From contig NC_092600.1 in assembly GCF_047663525.1 (NCBI RefSeq), forward strand, positions 6,444,001 to 6,508,000: a stretch of 64,000 nucleotides of DNA, in the 5' to 3' direction. Shown one piece after another: positions 12,390 to 23,633 of the stretch. The stretch comes from Anas platyrhynchos. Its lineage: Eukaryota; Chordata; Aves; Anseriformes; Anatidae. Each line of letters starts with the position of its first letter. Position 1 is the stretch's first letter. The position numbers were made by a program, and so were the translations under genes. Under the pieces are notes generated by a model. It saw only the letters and a list, made by a program, of their open reading frames with translations, did not search any database and had not been told where the DNA came from.

Positions 12390-15342
12390 TTAAAGTTAAA
12401 TACAGCACGTTGGACTAGGTCCCTTTGGGTAAAGTGCCAAACTTTCTGTCTCTGAAGTGAAAAAAAAGCAAGAAGAGAGAATTAGGATTAGGGAAAGCTG
12501 TGCTATCATGTACTGTCTCATCGTAGTCCCAGGGCACTGCCATGAGTGTTCTCTGTGCTTAGGAATGCAAGGTACACAAAAAAGATGGGACCTATTGCTG
12601 CTGGTAATGTCTACAAACACAGCCTATATGCCTGTGCAAAATATAGTGTATATTCTGAAGGAACAAGTGATGCATTTACAGGGTCACGGCTAAACATGGA
12701 AATGCTAATTGTGGGTTAGTTGTCCTACACTTCCATCATACTCTGTTCACTTGCCAGTGTATCCTTGCATGTCATGAGGACATCTCTGCTCCTTCATAAT
12801 GCGTGGGCATGGGAAATGGATTGTAGCATGGCTCAGATAAGATTCCTGCTGATCCCTTCTACCTCTGCTTTCTACCGTGTGCTTTTCTGGGAAGCTGACT
12901 CATTAAATAAGGAGCAGAAAGCAGCAATTTACTGTTCTGAACTTGTCCCCACCTTCTTGACAAACACCTGTGAAGTTACATCTCGCACTGTCTCACACAG
13001 ATGGCTTGCAGGCCATCTCCCTCACCTGCACAATGCCAGGTTGACAACTCTATCACACACTGAAATGAGATGATTGGAAAACCGTATCTTCAGCTCCTCT
13101 GTCCCATGGGTTCGAGAATCAGATTATATTTTCATAGCTTTGAAATAAAATACCATATGCAGCTTGCAAAGCAAATAATGCTGAAATAATCAGGCACTTT
13201 TTAATCAATCATTTCACTGAGGAGGACGGTGGTTTAGTTTAAAAATGCTGAAGAGTGATATGGCATGAGTAAATACATGCACGGAAACAGTTCATTTATT
13301 TTGGTTTTCCATTCCCCTCAACATGTTGTTGCTGTTTATACTCTACACAAATCAATTTAAGAGGAGCTGGGGGAATTGGAAAGGGTCATATACCCATCTG
13401 TCTTCCATAGAATTCATTGAATGGGTTGGACCTTGTGTTTTAGCTCTGCTCGTTGGGAGGGGTAGGGAAGCTTTTTCCTCTCTGGTTAACTAAAAGAGCT
13501 CTCAGCCTTCCCCTACAAACCACCTGCTGCTCAGCCTTGCCCCAACAGTACCCTGGGCAATTAGAATATTCTCACCCCATCTCTGAGCAGTCAGCAGTAA
13601 GTGCTTAGGGGAAAGAGAACAGTAAAGATGGAGTGTTGTTTTCTGAGATAAACTCTCCAGCCCCTCACAATCTGTGATTTAGGAACTTCTAGAGCTTGGG
13701 GTGGACCTAGATCATAGTCTAGATGTCACCAAAATAGTCTAATATTCGCCAGGGATAGCAAACTGTCCAGCATGGATGATTTCCCTTCCCAGGACCTGCA
13801 CTTAAGTAAGCCATGCATAGAGGAAATTTGTGCATTAAGTGTGTGTTCATATTTGGGTGGGAAGAAGAGAGCTAATATGGCCCTAGAGTATCATGTTGGC
13901 AGATAGGAACAAGCCTTGTTTGTTAGAGCAGCCTGATTTTTTTGTCTCAGCAGCTCCCACTTGGTCTCTTGGTTGAAATCTCAGCAGGTGACACCAGTCC
14001 CCAACTTGGAATTTCTCCCATCAGTCCGGCTGGAACCAGTGCTAAATTCCAATGCCTATACTTTGAGCTGAATCTCAGGAAGATCATTGAAGGACAAACA
14101 ACACAGAGAACTTTGAAGTATACTATGAAATCCAGAAGGCTGAGATTTAAACAATACCTCTTTTTCAGCAGCAGCCTCAGGAGAGGTGGCCTTGCTCTAA
14201 AGAGACCAAAATAGAAAAAAAAAAGAGGCTGGGGATGAACTTCTATCCTAGAACAGAATTGTCACTCACAGCCTGAACTTCTGGGCTTCTCTCCCTCTTC
14301 CCTCACATGGGGAAAGCTTTGCTTGAGGAACCAATCCATATATAAGCAGATTTGCCATTTTTGTTTTCTGACATGTAAGAGTCGGATACATGATTAAAAG
14401 CAAGGTTTCGTCTCTGCTTATTAACAAAAAATGATGTGGTTTTCAGTTATGAATCCCTTTAAGTGTAATTAAGTATATTGAGAGAGTGACTATTGCAAGA
14501 AATCAGCAACTTGGGATGCCATGCAATACCACACCACTATTCAGTAAAAACATTTTCAGGTCTTTCTTCTCCTACAGCATTAATACTGAAGACACGAAGA
14601 TAAGGATGGTTCTTCTTTAGGACCTAGTAAGTGAATCCTCAGTCATGAGTTCATTGGAGCTGAAGTGTTTGGTCTGCTGTCTGGGGAGTTGATCCAAGCA
14701 CAGAGAAGGAAGAGAGGAAGAAAATGTTGTCAAGAAATTTTTGGAATGGTGACACTAATCCTGCTAATCTGTCTCTGCAGAGTCACACAGCCTATTTATG
14801 GCCTGAACTTCTCAGCAGCTTCAGAGACAAGTGAAAAACACTTGTAAAAATGTTTCTAATAAACCCAGACACTACCTCAAAACAACAAAAGTAGCACTCA
14901 GTCCTTTACAAGTTATGGGTTTAAAATCTCATGCCTTGTTCTTTACTTAAATCATGAATGAATGTTGTAACCAACACTGGTGTTTTGGGACAGCTTCCTT
15001 CAAAATCCAAGAGCCTCTTCACCCTAGCTTCCCAGTTTAGAAGGACAAGGAAGATGTGAAAACAGTTTCATTCTGGAACCATTGTCCCTAAGAATTGATG
15101 CAGAGATGCTCCTATGATCTGCTAGAGCAGAAACGCAGCAGAGCATCAGTGTGTGGGACAGGAGCAGGACAGCAGCCAGACTGATGGCAGTGAGGACACT
15201 TACACCCTGGAGCAGGGACCAGAAAGCCAGGGGCTTTGCTGTCCATGCAAATACTCCACACCTGGCTGGAAAAGGCCCTGAATTGCCCTTTCCTCTGTCT
15301 AGAAAAGGCCTAGTAACTTTGTCAGGAGACCTAACTTTGATT
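12390..15342. other. Non-coding sequence between CR1 remnants
   Basis: No gene recognised. A possible extra CR1 scrap lies at 13405-13436 (separate entry). A 33-codon ATG frame at 14746-14847 encodes a hydrophobic, signal-peptide-like stretch and is followed by AATAAA at 14858-14863 (see findings). GGTTCGAGAATC near 13109 resembles a Pol III B box, but no tRNA fold surrounds it. Confidence 0.6.
13405..13436 (-). mobile_element. Possible CR1 scrap
   Basis: CCATAGAATTCATTGAATGG followed by GTTGGACCTT resembles the reverse complement of the CR1 terminus, where 'AATCATAGAATGG' and 'GGTTGGA' are typical. Only about 30 bp match, so this may be coincidence. Confidence 0.35.
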
Positions 15343-15425
15343 TTGGCCTTGCTTTGAGCGAGGCCTTGACCAGGTGACCTCTAGACATCCTCTTCAACCT
15401 AAATTATTCTGTGATCCTGTGAATC
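15343..15425 (+). mobile_element. CR1 LINE 3' end, plus strand
   Basis: The order GCTTTGAGCGAGG, ACCAGGTGACCTCTAGA, TCTTCAACCTAAATTATTCT, GTGATCCTGTGA follows the CR1 3' terminus: gene-free UTR, then the short ATTCTGTGAT-type direct repeats that end the element. It is the clearest mobile-element remnant in the window. There is no reverse-transcriptase sequence upstream, consistent with the usual severe 5' truncation. Confidence 0.85.
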
Positions 15426-15429
15426 CAAG

Positions 15430-16289
15430 CAAGGTCAGCAGCAAAGCTACTTTCTATTTCTGTACTTCTATTTCCCTCTCTGGCATTCGCTGGTCTATTT
15501 TGCTTGGTACAGGACATCTCTCACTGTCCACCTCTATCATGTCTGACATAATGAATGTCTGACACCTTGACCAGACCCTCAAGGTGCTGTAACATCTTTT
15601 ATATTCCTATGAAAACCAAAAGGAATTTCTCAGTTCATGCACAGTTTGTGTCATAAATTTGAACTGATCTCAACAAAACAATGAAACTGAATATTATGTG
15701 TCTGCTCGTTTTTTCCCCTTCTTTTGTTGTAGAAAAATATCTGGTAATCTACACTCAGACAAAAGGATGGAAAATTCATCATCTCGGAAACCAGCATGGT
15801 GGTACCTACAGAAGCACATGAGATACGTCAAGGATGCACAACATGAAGAGACAACTCATTTTCAGAGATGGCAGCATGAGGAGCTCTGTTGAGGCTTCCT
15901 GGAGCAGGTTTGGCACATTCTCCTGACTTGGTCATGGCTCCAGCACTCTCCCAAGTGTGCATCTGTCACGGTCCTCCCATACCAGTAACACTTTTACACT
16001 GGGTGTTGATTGCACCTGCATGTTTTCCTGCAACAAGAAAAACTGTACGTTTTAAGTGGCTTTTTACTTTCTCAGTGTTTCAAAGAACACGGGGATAAAA
16101 TTATAATAATAATAATAATAATACAAGAGATCCAGAACCAGGTTGGCAAACATAATCACAAGGTATATTAAAAAGTTAAACATAGCTCGGCGCTTTGAAA
16201 ACCAGGCACCACGGGAAGCCGAGGATGTGTTGTCCCTTGGCTTTATGTCACTTTTTAAAAGGAACGCTGTAATTGAGTAATCAGCTTGC
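15430..16289. other. Flank between CR1 remnant and CpG island
   Basis: No gene recognised. An AAT/TAA microsatellite lies at 16101-16123. The right end overlaps the 3' part of a minus-strand open frame that begins in the CpG island (16441 to 16064). The AAT repeat would be read there as a run of tyrosines. Confidence 0.6.
16101..16123. repeat. (AAT)n microsatellite
   Basis: About seven AAT units, uninterrupted. On the minus strand it lies inside the 125-codon frame that starts at 16441 and gives its Tyr run. Confidence 0.95.
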
Positions 16290-16510
16290 TGGTTGTCATG
16301 GCAATTGCTGCCGGCTGCTGCGGGGAATCGGCCTCCGCGCTTTGTCTGCGCCGTGCTGGGGGCAGCCACCCACCGCTGCTCCCCCCGGGGCCGCTGCCGC
16401 TCGGAGCCCGAGCGCTCACCGCTCTCGCAGCCGGAGCCCATGGCTTGGCGTCGAGGGGAATAAATAGAGAGAGCATGGGGAGGCCGTGGCCCGGAGGAGG
16501 AATTGAGTCA
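16290..16510. promoter_or_regulatory. CpG island, best promoter candidate in the window
   Basis: About 21 CpG dinucleotides fall within roughly 190 bp (hand count, about 16311-16500), against a strongly CpG-depleted background. Sites seen directly: an X-box-like GTTGTCATGGCAAT at 16292-16305 (12 of 14 bases of the palindromic RFX consensus), a TATA-like AATAAATAG at 16459-16467, and good Kozak ATGs on both strands (plus 16298, minus 16441). The minus-strand ATG is followed after 22 nt by GTGAGC, a good donor. CpG islands of this kind usually mark promoters or first exons. Which strand is used, if any, cannot be told from sequence, and a GC-rich enhancer or orphan island is also possible. Confidence 0.55.
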
Positions 16511-16566
16511 AAAGCCGATGGCATCTTCCGCTGTTGGTCGTTGACTTGGGGTGTGCTGTTAGGTGT

Positions 16567-16581
16567 TGAGCAGATGGCAGC
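16567..16581 (+). promoter_or_regulatory. CTCF-like site
   Basis: TGAGCAGATGGCAGC matches 13 of 15 positions of the CTCF core CCASYAGRKGGCRSY; the mismatches are the first two. It lies just downstream of the CpG island. Binding is inferred from the motif only. Confidence 0.3.
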
Positions 16582-16585
16582 GCTA

Positions 16586-16624
16586 GGGGGGTTTGGAGCT
16601 CGTGCTAGTGGGGGGCCTGGGGGG
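16586..16624 (+). other. G-run cluster, possible G-quadruplex
   Basis: Three runs of six G at 16586-16591, 16610-16615 and 16619-16624, the last two separated only by CCT. The spacing allows a quadruplex on the plus strand if the runs are subdivided. It directly follows the CTCF-like site and CpG island. Confidence 0.4.
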
Positions 16625-16729
16625 TTAATTCCAGATCTAAATGCAGTGTGGAAAGGGAAAAGTATGTACAGGATGCATACTGGGAAAGCTGTTTGTCAGT
16701 GGCCTTTACCTGGTGATTAAAGTCAAGTC

Positions 16730-19700
16730 ACGCTGATCTGCATTTAAACTGTTAACCGAAGGGCGGGCCTGCTAGCAACAGGACGTGTGTGTACGGATGA
16801 AAGAAGGAAAACAGGTTAAGTTGAGGTTTCTGAAATGCACAAAGGGAAACAACTCCTTTTATCCACTGCCGGAACTTCACCTGCTGTTTCTCCTGGGGAA
16901 TCCTCTCACTGGGAGTTTGTGAAAAGTCTTTTAAAAAGTGAAATGACTGGGTTTTTTTCATCAGAGAAAGGCACAAGAGACGGAATCACATGGCAAACAG
17001 ATCTGTTCAAGTGAGAATAACTCAAAATCTTCCATTTTGCTGGCTCCTCCCATCCCTAGCTGCTACATTTGCTTGCCCACCCCTCTGCGGACCCGGAGCT
17101 ATTGCCCCACCAGTGCACTGTAACACAGCGCTCTGTTGCACAGGGTGAAAACACCCCGGTTCCCTACATTTTGAGCAGGAGAAAATGTTTAATTCCTCTT
17201 GCTGACTGCAGTCACAGGAGGTGTTTAAAAATGAAGTACTGCATTGGTGAGTATTACCACTTCAGCATCTTGTGCCTGTACTCAGACTACCCCTGGCATG
17301 AGTATTGCTGCTCTTGCTGCACTGAACACAGACAGGAGCTCTCCTACAGCAGTAATTTGCCCCAAGGTGGTAGTTAAAGTTAGGTTTTCCTAAGCGTACC
17401 TTTTGTACTAAGTGGGAAGAGCAGCATGTGAAAGAGATGTACTCTTCATACTTGTCCCCTTCCAACATGACGGCTGTGGTGCATGTAGTCCAGACCCATG
17501 TGCTAATACATCCAGTGCTACCTTAGCTCCCATATGTGATGAAACAGACCCCTTGGTCACAAAGTAGCACAGTCAAATTTTCAGCATGGAGTCTGCAACA
17601 AAGGCTGCTCAAGAATCATCCCCTCCACTGGAGCAAGCTGGATCAGGGCAGAGCTGCTGGGGGCAGAGTTATGCCAGCAATATTCCAAATATTCAGGAGT
17701 TCCTGACCAGAGGGCACCTCTGGAGCCACATCCTTAGAACAATATTCTAGCTCCATTTCTCTGTGCAAGCATCTGTTGAGTTTCTGGCCTTAGGTCCCTA
17801 CCTGCAAAGTGAATATCTTCTTGATAGGAAAATAGATAATTTATCTTGATAGAAAAACAGATAATGCATTTAGATTTATCTTGCTTCAGGCACTGGAATG
17901 TTGTGGCTCTGACATACACAGAGAATCAAGGCAAAAACCAAAGTTGTTTAAACACAGATTAGCCAAGACATGGTGGTAATTACAATGCTACCACTCCACA
18001 AAAGCTTTCAAACAAACAAACAAATGAAAAAAAAAAACAAAAAACAAACAAACAAAAACAAACAAACAAACAAAAAACCACACAGCACTCCAAAATTTGT
18101 ATTAAAAAGAACCAAGCACTTATTACCTGTCCTACTAAACAAACAAGCAAACAAGCTCAGAGGGACCAGCATGTTCTTCCTCAAATTCAGGTTCAAGATT
18201 TGATTTTATTCAGAAGTATGACATCTTAAAATTTGATAAATAAGGCCTAAAGTAATTGACAAATGAAATGATTGATGCCTCTCCAACACTCTAAAGGATT
18301 TCTCCTTAATCTGTCTGATGGCATCTCAAATTAATATTGTTTCATTTGTTTTCTGTCTTCTGTATGTCAACACTGTTCTGGAAATTAGTTCTCATTACTT
18401 AGCTCCTTCTATAAGAGCCAGCAGAGACTGTATGATGTACTGTTACTTTACAGAGTTTATATAACTATTACTTTTTTTTCCTCCTCCATTTTTGTAAGGG
18501 TAAAATGGTGTGTGTTTAAAAGCTATCTGAACTTCAGAGACATCTCACAGCACAAGAGAGTGAGTATTAAGGCTGATCAAATTTAAGAACATCATAATTC
18601 TTGGCAGAGTCCTTTAAAACTTGGTCTCCGCATAGTGCAAATGTTCTGCCATTTGTAATAATCACTTCTCCCTTTACTTCTCTAAGTTCAACTCACTTTG
18701 TTTTGCACTCTGTAATGTCCTTAGCAGAATATGCCATGCTTGCTCCTATCTAGCAAGTTGGAACAGTGATAGCAATTTTAATTAATCACTGTAAGGTTCT
18801 CTTTTGCATGAAGAAAGCTCAGCCTTTTTGACCCATTAATTAAATTGTGGAATTTACAGTTCCTTGAAAATGTTGAAGAAGCAAAAGATTAGACAGATCT
18901 GAGCTTTATTTGAAATGGAAATTGAGACACATTGGAGTGCAGATAGGGAAGAGAGTAGTGACATGTTAAAAAAGGCTTCCAGTTCAACAGCCATCCACTA
19001 AGCCAAAGCCAACTGGAAGCACAAATTTTCCGTGACAAAAATAATACAGTGGCAAGAGTCAATGGGTTAGATTTTTAGGGCTAAATCAGCCAAATTCCTT
19101 TAATCCCAGCAGAAACTCTAACTTCCACAACAAGAATTTGGTTACCACATTTTTTGTGAGTGAAACAATCTGAATTATTCCTCTTCATTAATGAATTAAA
19201 TCCCAACATATTTAGTCAATGCCCTGGAGAATGGCAACTGATCAAAAAGATAGAGCAAAGAATTCAGGTGCCTCTGGCCCCGGCTGAGCTCCTGGCTCGC
19301 AGTGTGTCTGCAGGCGAGTCACTTGCGTGCCTTGCGCTGCAAACGAAACTGCAGAAGTGGGTGTAAGCACCAGGCTCTTATTGTAATTCAAAAACTCTCT
19401 CAGTTCTGGAGTAGGAAAAGTAAATATTTTATTGAAAAAGTAGTTGCTTATAATGTTAAATTCATCGATAAGGAGGCTCAGATTCCTTTAAATTCTTTCT
19501 GTTGGTTCCTAGCATAAGAATCAGTTTAGTAAAACCAGTAGGTATTTCTTCTGGGAAATTCTCAAGGAATATAGTAGAGAATTGTATATATATTTCTCTA
19601 TTCTCTCTTGTAAAATTGAATTCATTAACGCAAGGACCTACTGCAGATCCCACTCCAACAAAAAAATGGAAGTCTGACTTGGGTAAAGCACAGTAGCAAC

Positions 19701-20890
19701 AGATATACACAGTTAAAATCACCATCACTTGTTTACATTCTCAAAGCTTTAAATAGCTCCATAATAAATGCACCGTAGACATGGAGTAAAAGATGCTACC
19801 AGTCTCAAAGACCCTCAGTATTGACACCTCTTTGCTCCAGAAAAAGTCTGAAGTCTGAATTCAGTTAATGTATTCTTCGGGTATATAGCTTGTGCCTGGC
19901 TCTGAGGTGGGTTGGAAAGAAGGATCAGGAAGATCTGGGATATCAGGGAGAGGGGTATGAACACAGGGTTTGTTGTGTGAAGCAAACAACTCCAATGGTG
20001 TGATTTTGGCTTTCCTTTTACGTCCTTAATCTTCAGGGCTACTATCAAGAAAAATATGCTTAAGTATGGCTGTACTTTCATGACAAAGTTTTTTTCTCTT
20101 CTCCAAAAGACCAAGAGAGATGGGTGCTCAAACTGCAGTTGAGAAATTTACAATATCCAAAAGTAATTTATTCATAAATCATTACCAATCATTAAAGATC
20201 ATTAAATCATTACCAGTATCTAATATTCATCTACTTGCTTTTCACCTCCCCAGACTGTCCATGCTTCTCAAATTAATTTCTCTCAGTCACAGGTACGTAC
20301 CCTCCTACTCTGATTTCTGGTATCCCCTATCCCATCCTCTACAGCTATTCCAGGGCATGCATATATTTCCTTTGGGCCAGCATCCAGACAGATTAGACAT
20401 AGAAATATTCAGCTTTGTACCAATTGGAGATTCAAACTGCATACACATTGCAAAAATCACTCAAGAAACCTGATTTGGTATATGGATTAGAAATGATTAC
20501 AGTGAAATTCTGTTCTGCATGATTAGATATTTGTTTTCTTAACATCTTTCCTAAATAAGATGATATTTCTCTTCCTCAGACAGTGACGCTTCCAGGATTT
20601 TTTTTCAGCCAGTCATTATGTCTAGGACAAGTCTTTGGTCTCCTTACCCTTGGCATGATAGTATTAACAATCCTTACAAAAACGTTTATCCACATCTTAA
20701 GCCTTCTTGGCGGTATTAAATCATCTACCATCCCACGTATACAAGCTGGCTGATGGATGTATGCAAATGCCTAGTGCCAGGGAAAGACTTTTTAATATAC
20801 AGTCCCAGTAAATTACTGAGATTATTACAAGAGGAGAGAAGGCATGATAAGTTGTTCTGTTGTTGACTATATATTCCCAAGACACAATGG
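16730..20890. other. Non-coding AT-rich sequence
   Basis: No gene recognised. It holds the AAAC/A-rich simple repeat at 18009-18079 and otherwise unique sequence. Open frames here are short and without recognisable motifs. Confidence 0.65.
18009..18079. repeat. Imperfect (AAAC)n / A-rich simple repeat
   Basis: Repeated CAAA units interrupted by an A11 run and variable A lengths. Lys/Asn/Gln-rich or Phe/Leu-rich translations over this interval are artefacts. Confidence 0.95.
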
Positions 20891-20909
20891 TGATAGACAG
20901 GCAGACAGG

Positions 20910-20944
20910 CAGATAGATAGGTGTTTGGGATACCTATCTATCTG
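20910..20944. repeat. Perfect 13-bp inverted repeat (hairpin)
   Basis: CAGATAGATAGGT at 20910-20922 is exactly complementary to ACCTATCTATCTG at 20932-20944, separated by a 9-nt spacer. It stands at the end of a short GACA/GATA-type repeat (about 20893-20920), so it probably arose by a folding-back event within a GATA microsatellite. The stem and loop also have pre-miRNA-like geometry, but it is too short for a typical precursor. Confidence 0.9.
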
Positions 20945-20949
20945 AGAAT

Positions 20950-21249
20950 CTCAAATATAAATAATGTTCTATGTTATCCAATTATTTGCTCTGTAGCTTC
21001 TCAAGCTGTATGAGCAGTGCCCTCTTGCTAAGTCTTTTGGGTTTCTTATTTAGGTCAATAAAGAAGTAAACCTTTCCATTTCTATTTCCTTCAAACACAT
21101 AGATCCCAGCAGTGAGTGTGGTACAGAGAAGCAAGCATTCAGTACCTGTACACAGCCCTTTGCTGCCTGGGCTATGGCTGTGGCATTCAGTGGTGTGCCC
21201 ATGACTGGGAAGAGCAGAGGTGTCCCTGCTCTCAAGGACTGATAAATCC
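20950..21249. other. Non-coding sequence between the hairpin and the CpG-enriched patch
   Basis: No gene or repeat recognised. G+C rises gradually towards the right. Confidence 0.6.
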
Positions 21250-21545
21250 CAGCCCCAAGGATGCGGTGCAGGAGCCCTGAGGCTGGTCCCACGGCGGGGT
21301 TTGCCCCTGTGGCCCCAGGAATCACTTCCCGCTGATCACAGCGACGGCTCCAGCTGGAAAAGGGGCAGCAGGTGGCGCTGAGGAATGCACGGAACAGCTC
21401 CGGGCTCGTGGAGAGCAAGCGAGAGCTCCCCAAGGCTGATGCTGCTCCCTGCGCATCTGGAGCCGCAGCCGCACCGGGGGCGGTGGGAAGCAGGCAGCCG
21501 ACTGCACCTTTCAGGGGCTCCTGAGCTACGAGTGGAGCTATTAAA
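21250..21545. promoter_or_regulatory. GC/CpG-enriched patch with CTCF-like site
   Basis: About 18 CpGs in roughly 280 bp by hand count, denser than anything except the island at 16.3 kb. It contains the strong CTCF-like site at 21365-21379. Open frames exist on both strands, as expected in GC-rich DNA, and none is recognisable. It could be an insulator, an enhancer or an orphan CpG island. Confidence 0.4.
21365..21379 (+). promoter_or_regulatory. Near-consensus CTCF site
   Basis: GCAGCAGGTGGCGCT matches 14 of 15 positions of CCASYAGRKGGCRSY, differing only at the first base. The CpG in GGCGCT is typical of methylation-sensitive CTCF sites. It has the same orientation as the weaker site at 16567. 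Confidence 0.5.
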
Positions 21546-23606
21546 AGAAGGAGAGAAAGGCAGGGGATAGCGTAGGAGAAACCCTAAATCCCTTTTGGAA
21601 GTGTGTTTCAGCTTGAGCTCTGATGTGGTAAGAAGTTTGGAAAAAAAAATCCTGCAGAAGGGATGTAATTTTGGGGGTAGATCCTAGCAGTTTTTAGAAA
21701 ACTACCTGATTTAATTTCTACAAAACCTTACTGATTTCTGCACCTTATGAATTTCTCCATAGGGGAAATACTTCCATGACTGAGCTGAAAAATACATTCC
21801 CAGACTTGTGGCAGAGAGGGACAAGTTAATTAATTTTCAATACTCAATACCTTCATTTTCACTCAGTTTATTTTGTTATCATTATTATTTTGCATTCAGT
21901 GGAGATTTATTTATTTTTTTCAAACCACTCAAGATGTTTTTCTGCTGTTATTTTTATTTCATTACCTACCTTCTGAACCAATATTGAGGCACTTATAGGA
22001 GAAGATTTATGGATCTGAAAACAGAAGGTTTGCTGTCAATTGGGCTTTCTTTGCAAGCAGAGACCTGTACCTGAGCAGGTCAGCAGAATGGATGGCATAA
22101 AGGAAAGAAAAATACATTAATTTTGAAAACAAAAAGGAAAGTGAGATGGGGGGAGATGGTATGCATCTGTTATTTATTTCAACAATTAGCAGCTGACTGT
22201 GCTCTGCATTTCAAGCAGATTAATGTCTTCTTTTACTTTTTTAACAACAACAAAAAATCTATTTAGTAACAGTATTAGATAATATACTGGGACTTTATTT
22301 TATTACTCTTTTTGTCATGAAGTGTGCTTCATAAAGCCGAATGAAATATCTTAAGTAACTATCAGAACTTGGACCCACATGCACAACTATAATACAAATC
22401 CTTAACATTTATACAACCTTTGACATGCCAAAGCTTTCTGCAAACCTGAAGTACACAGCCACAGGAGAGCTTTCCACACCACGTATGTGAAGACCATTGC
22501 TCCCCCCATTTCGGAGCTATCTGGCAGCCTTCTCCCAGCACTTGTGTTTACTGGTGCCAGGCTGCAGACAGCTGGGCCAGGCTGTGGGCAGGGGGGTTGC
22601 TGCAAGAAGGGGCTTCTCAGCAGAACATGGCACAACTGCTGGCCGTGCACCATCCCAGGGCAGATGGCATGGCTGGCTGGCATCCCAAGCTTCTCCTATG
22701 CAAACCTGAGCTACTGGCTTCCAGGAGTTGTCTAAAACCTCCTACATTTATAGGTTGACAAATCGTATTTATCCCTGCAACACATGAAATGGGGGCAACC
22801 TTGAATTGGCCTGTGGGCTTGGCATCGGTCCGGGGTTCCTGCCAAGGAGCAAAAATTCAATAGAAATGAAGACTGCATCTCGAGCCCCGGCCATATGTGA
22901 GGTTTTCTCCCCATGGTGTACCAGCTGCTGGCTATACCTGTGGCCCCAGCTGCAATTAGGATGTGCAAGGACAGCGTGTTTGGCCTCGATACTGCTACTG
23001 AAACCCAGTGCTAGCACAGTCCTGCTGTCAGGGCTCAGTGTCTACTTCAGAGATATCTGGGGGCAAAAGGCAGTTAAAATAAATAAGACAACCGGAGAAA
23101 AGCTTAGATGAATATTTCAGGAAGCCATCTGTGCTGAGACAGCTATGACCGAGACCAGGCATTGGAGACAAAGAGCAAAAGGCAAAGCAGCTCTATGTCT
23201 AGTAAGGAGAAGTTATTGCTAAGCAGTCCTCTGTTTGGGTCATACTTCTTGGAAATTCAAATATAATTCTTCCAAAACAATAGGCCTGTAATGTCCTTTT
23301 CTTTGGGCATATTCTTCTGAAGGTCGAGCTCAAGACAACAATTTTCAGCTTGTATTTGCGCTGATTCAAAGGAGAATTTGGAGTATCAGTTGCAAGCCCT
23401 GGGGCTCACACTCAGGAGAGCCTTAATAAAGGTTAACCCAGAGCACCTCCAAAGCAGTGGTCTGGAGTTGGCATGTTCCATGGAAGCTTTCAAAAACCTT
23501 GCTCTTCTCTTGTGGAGCAGGGTTCACGTTGTAAAACATCTGCCTCACCCTGTAGTACGAGGTCTGTTACTACTATGTAAGATCAATTAATAGCTTAACA
23601 GCCAGT

Positions 23607-23633
23607 AATAAAGAGGAAAAAAAAAAAAAAAAA
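23607..23633 (+). repeat. AATAAA plus A17 tract
   Basis: AATAAA at 23607-23612 is followed four bases after the hexamer by A17. This arrangement is like the tail of a retrocopy, but no spliced-gene body or target-site duplication was recognised upstream, so it may be a chance simple repeat. Confidence 0.5.

Noticed and set aside
12400..12425. Plus-strand CR1-like phrase TTGGACTAGGTCCCTTTGGG
   Set aside because: Too short, and opposite in orientation to the adjacent CR1 piece. It could be a nested remnant, but this cannot be supported.
13080..13130. Pol III B-box-like GGTTCGAGAATC
   Set aside because: No A box at the right distance and no tRNA cloverleaf can be folded around it.
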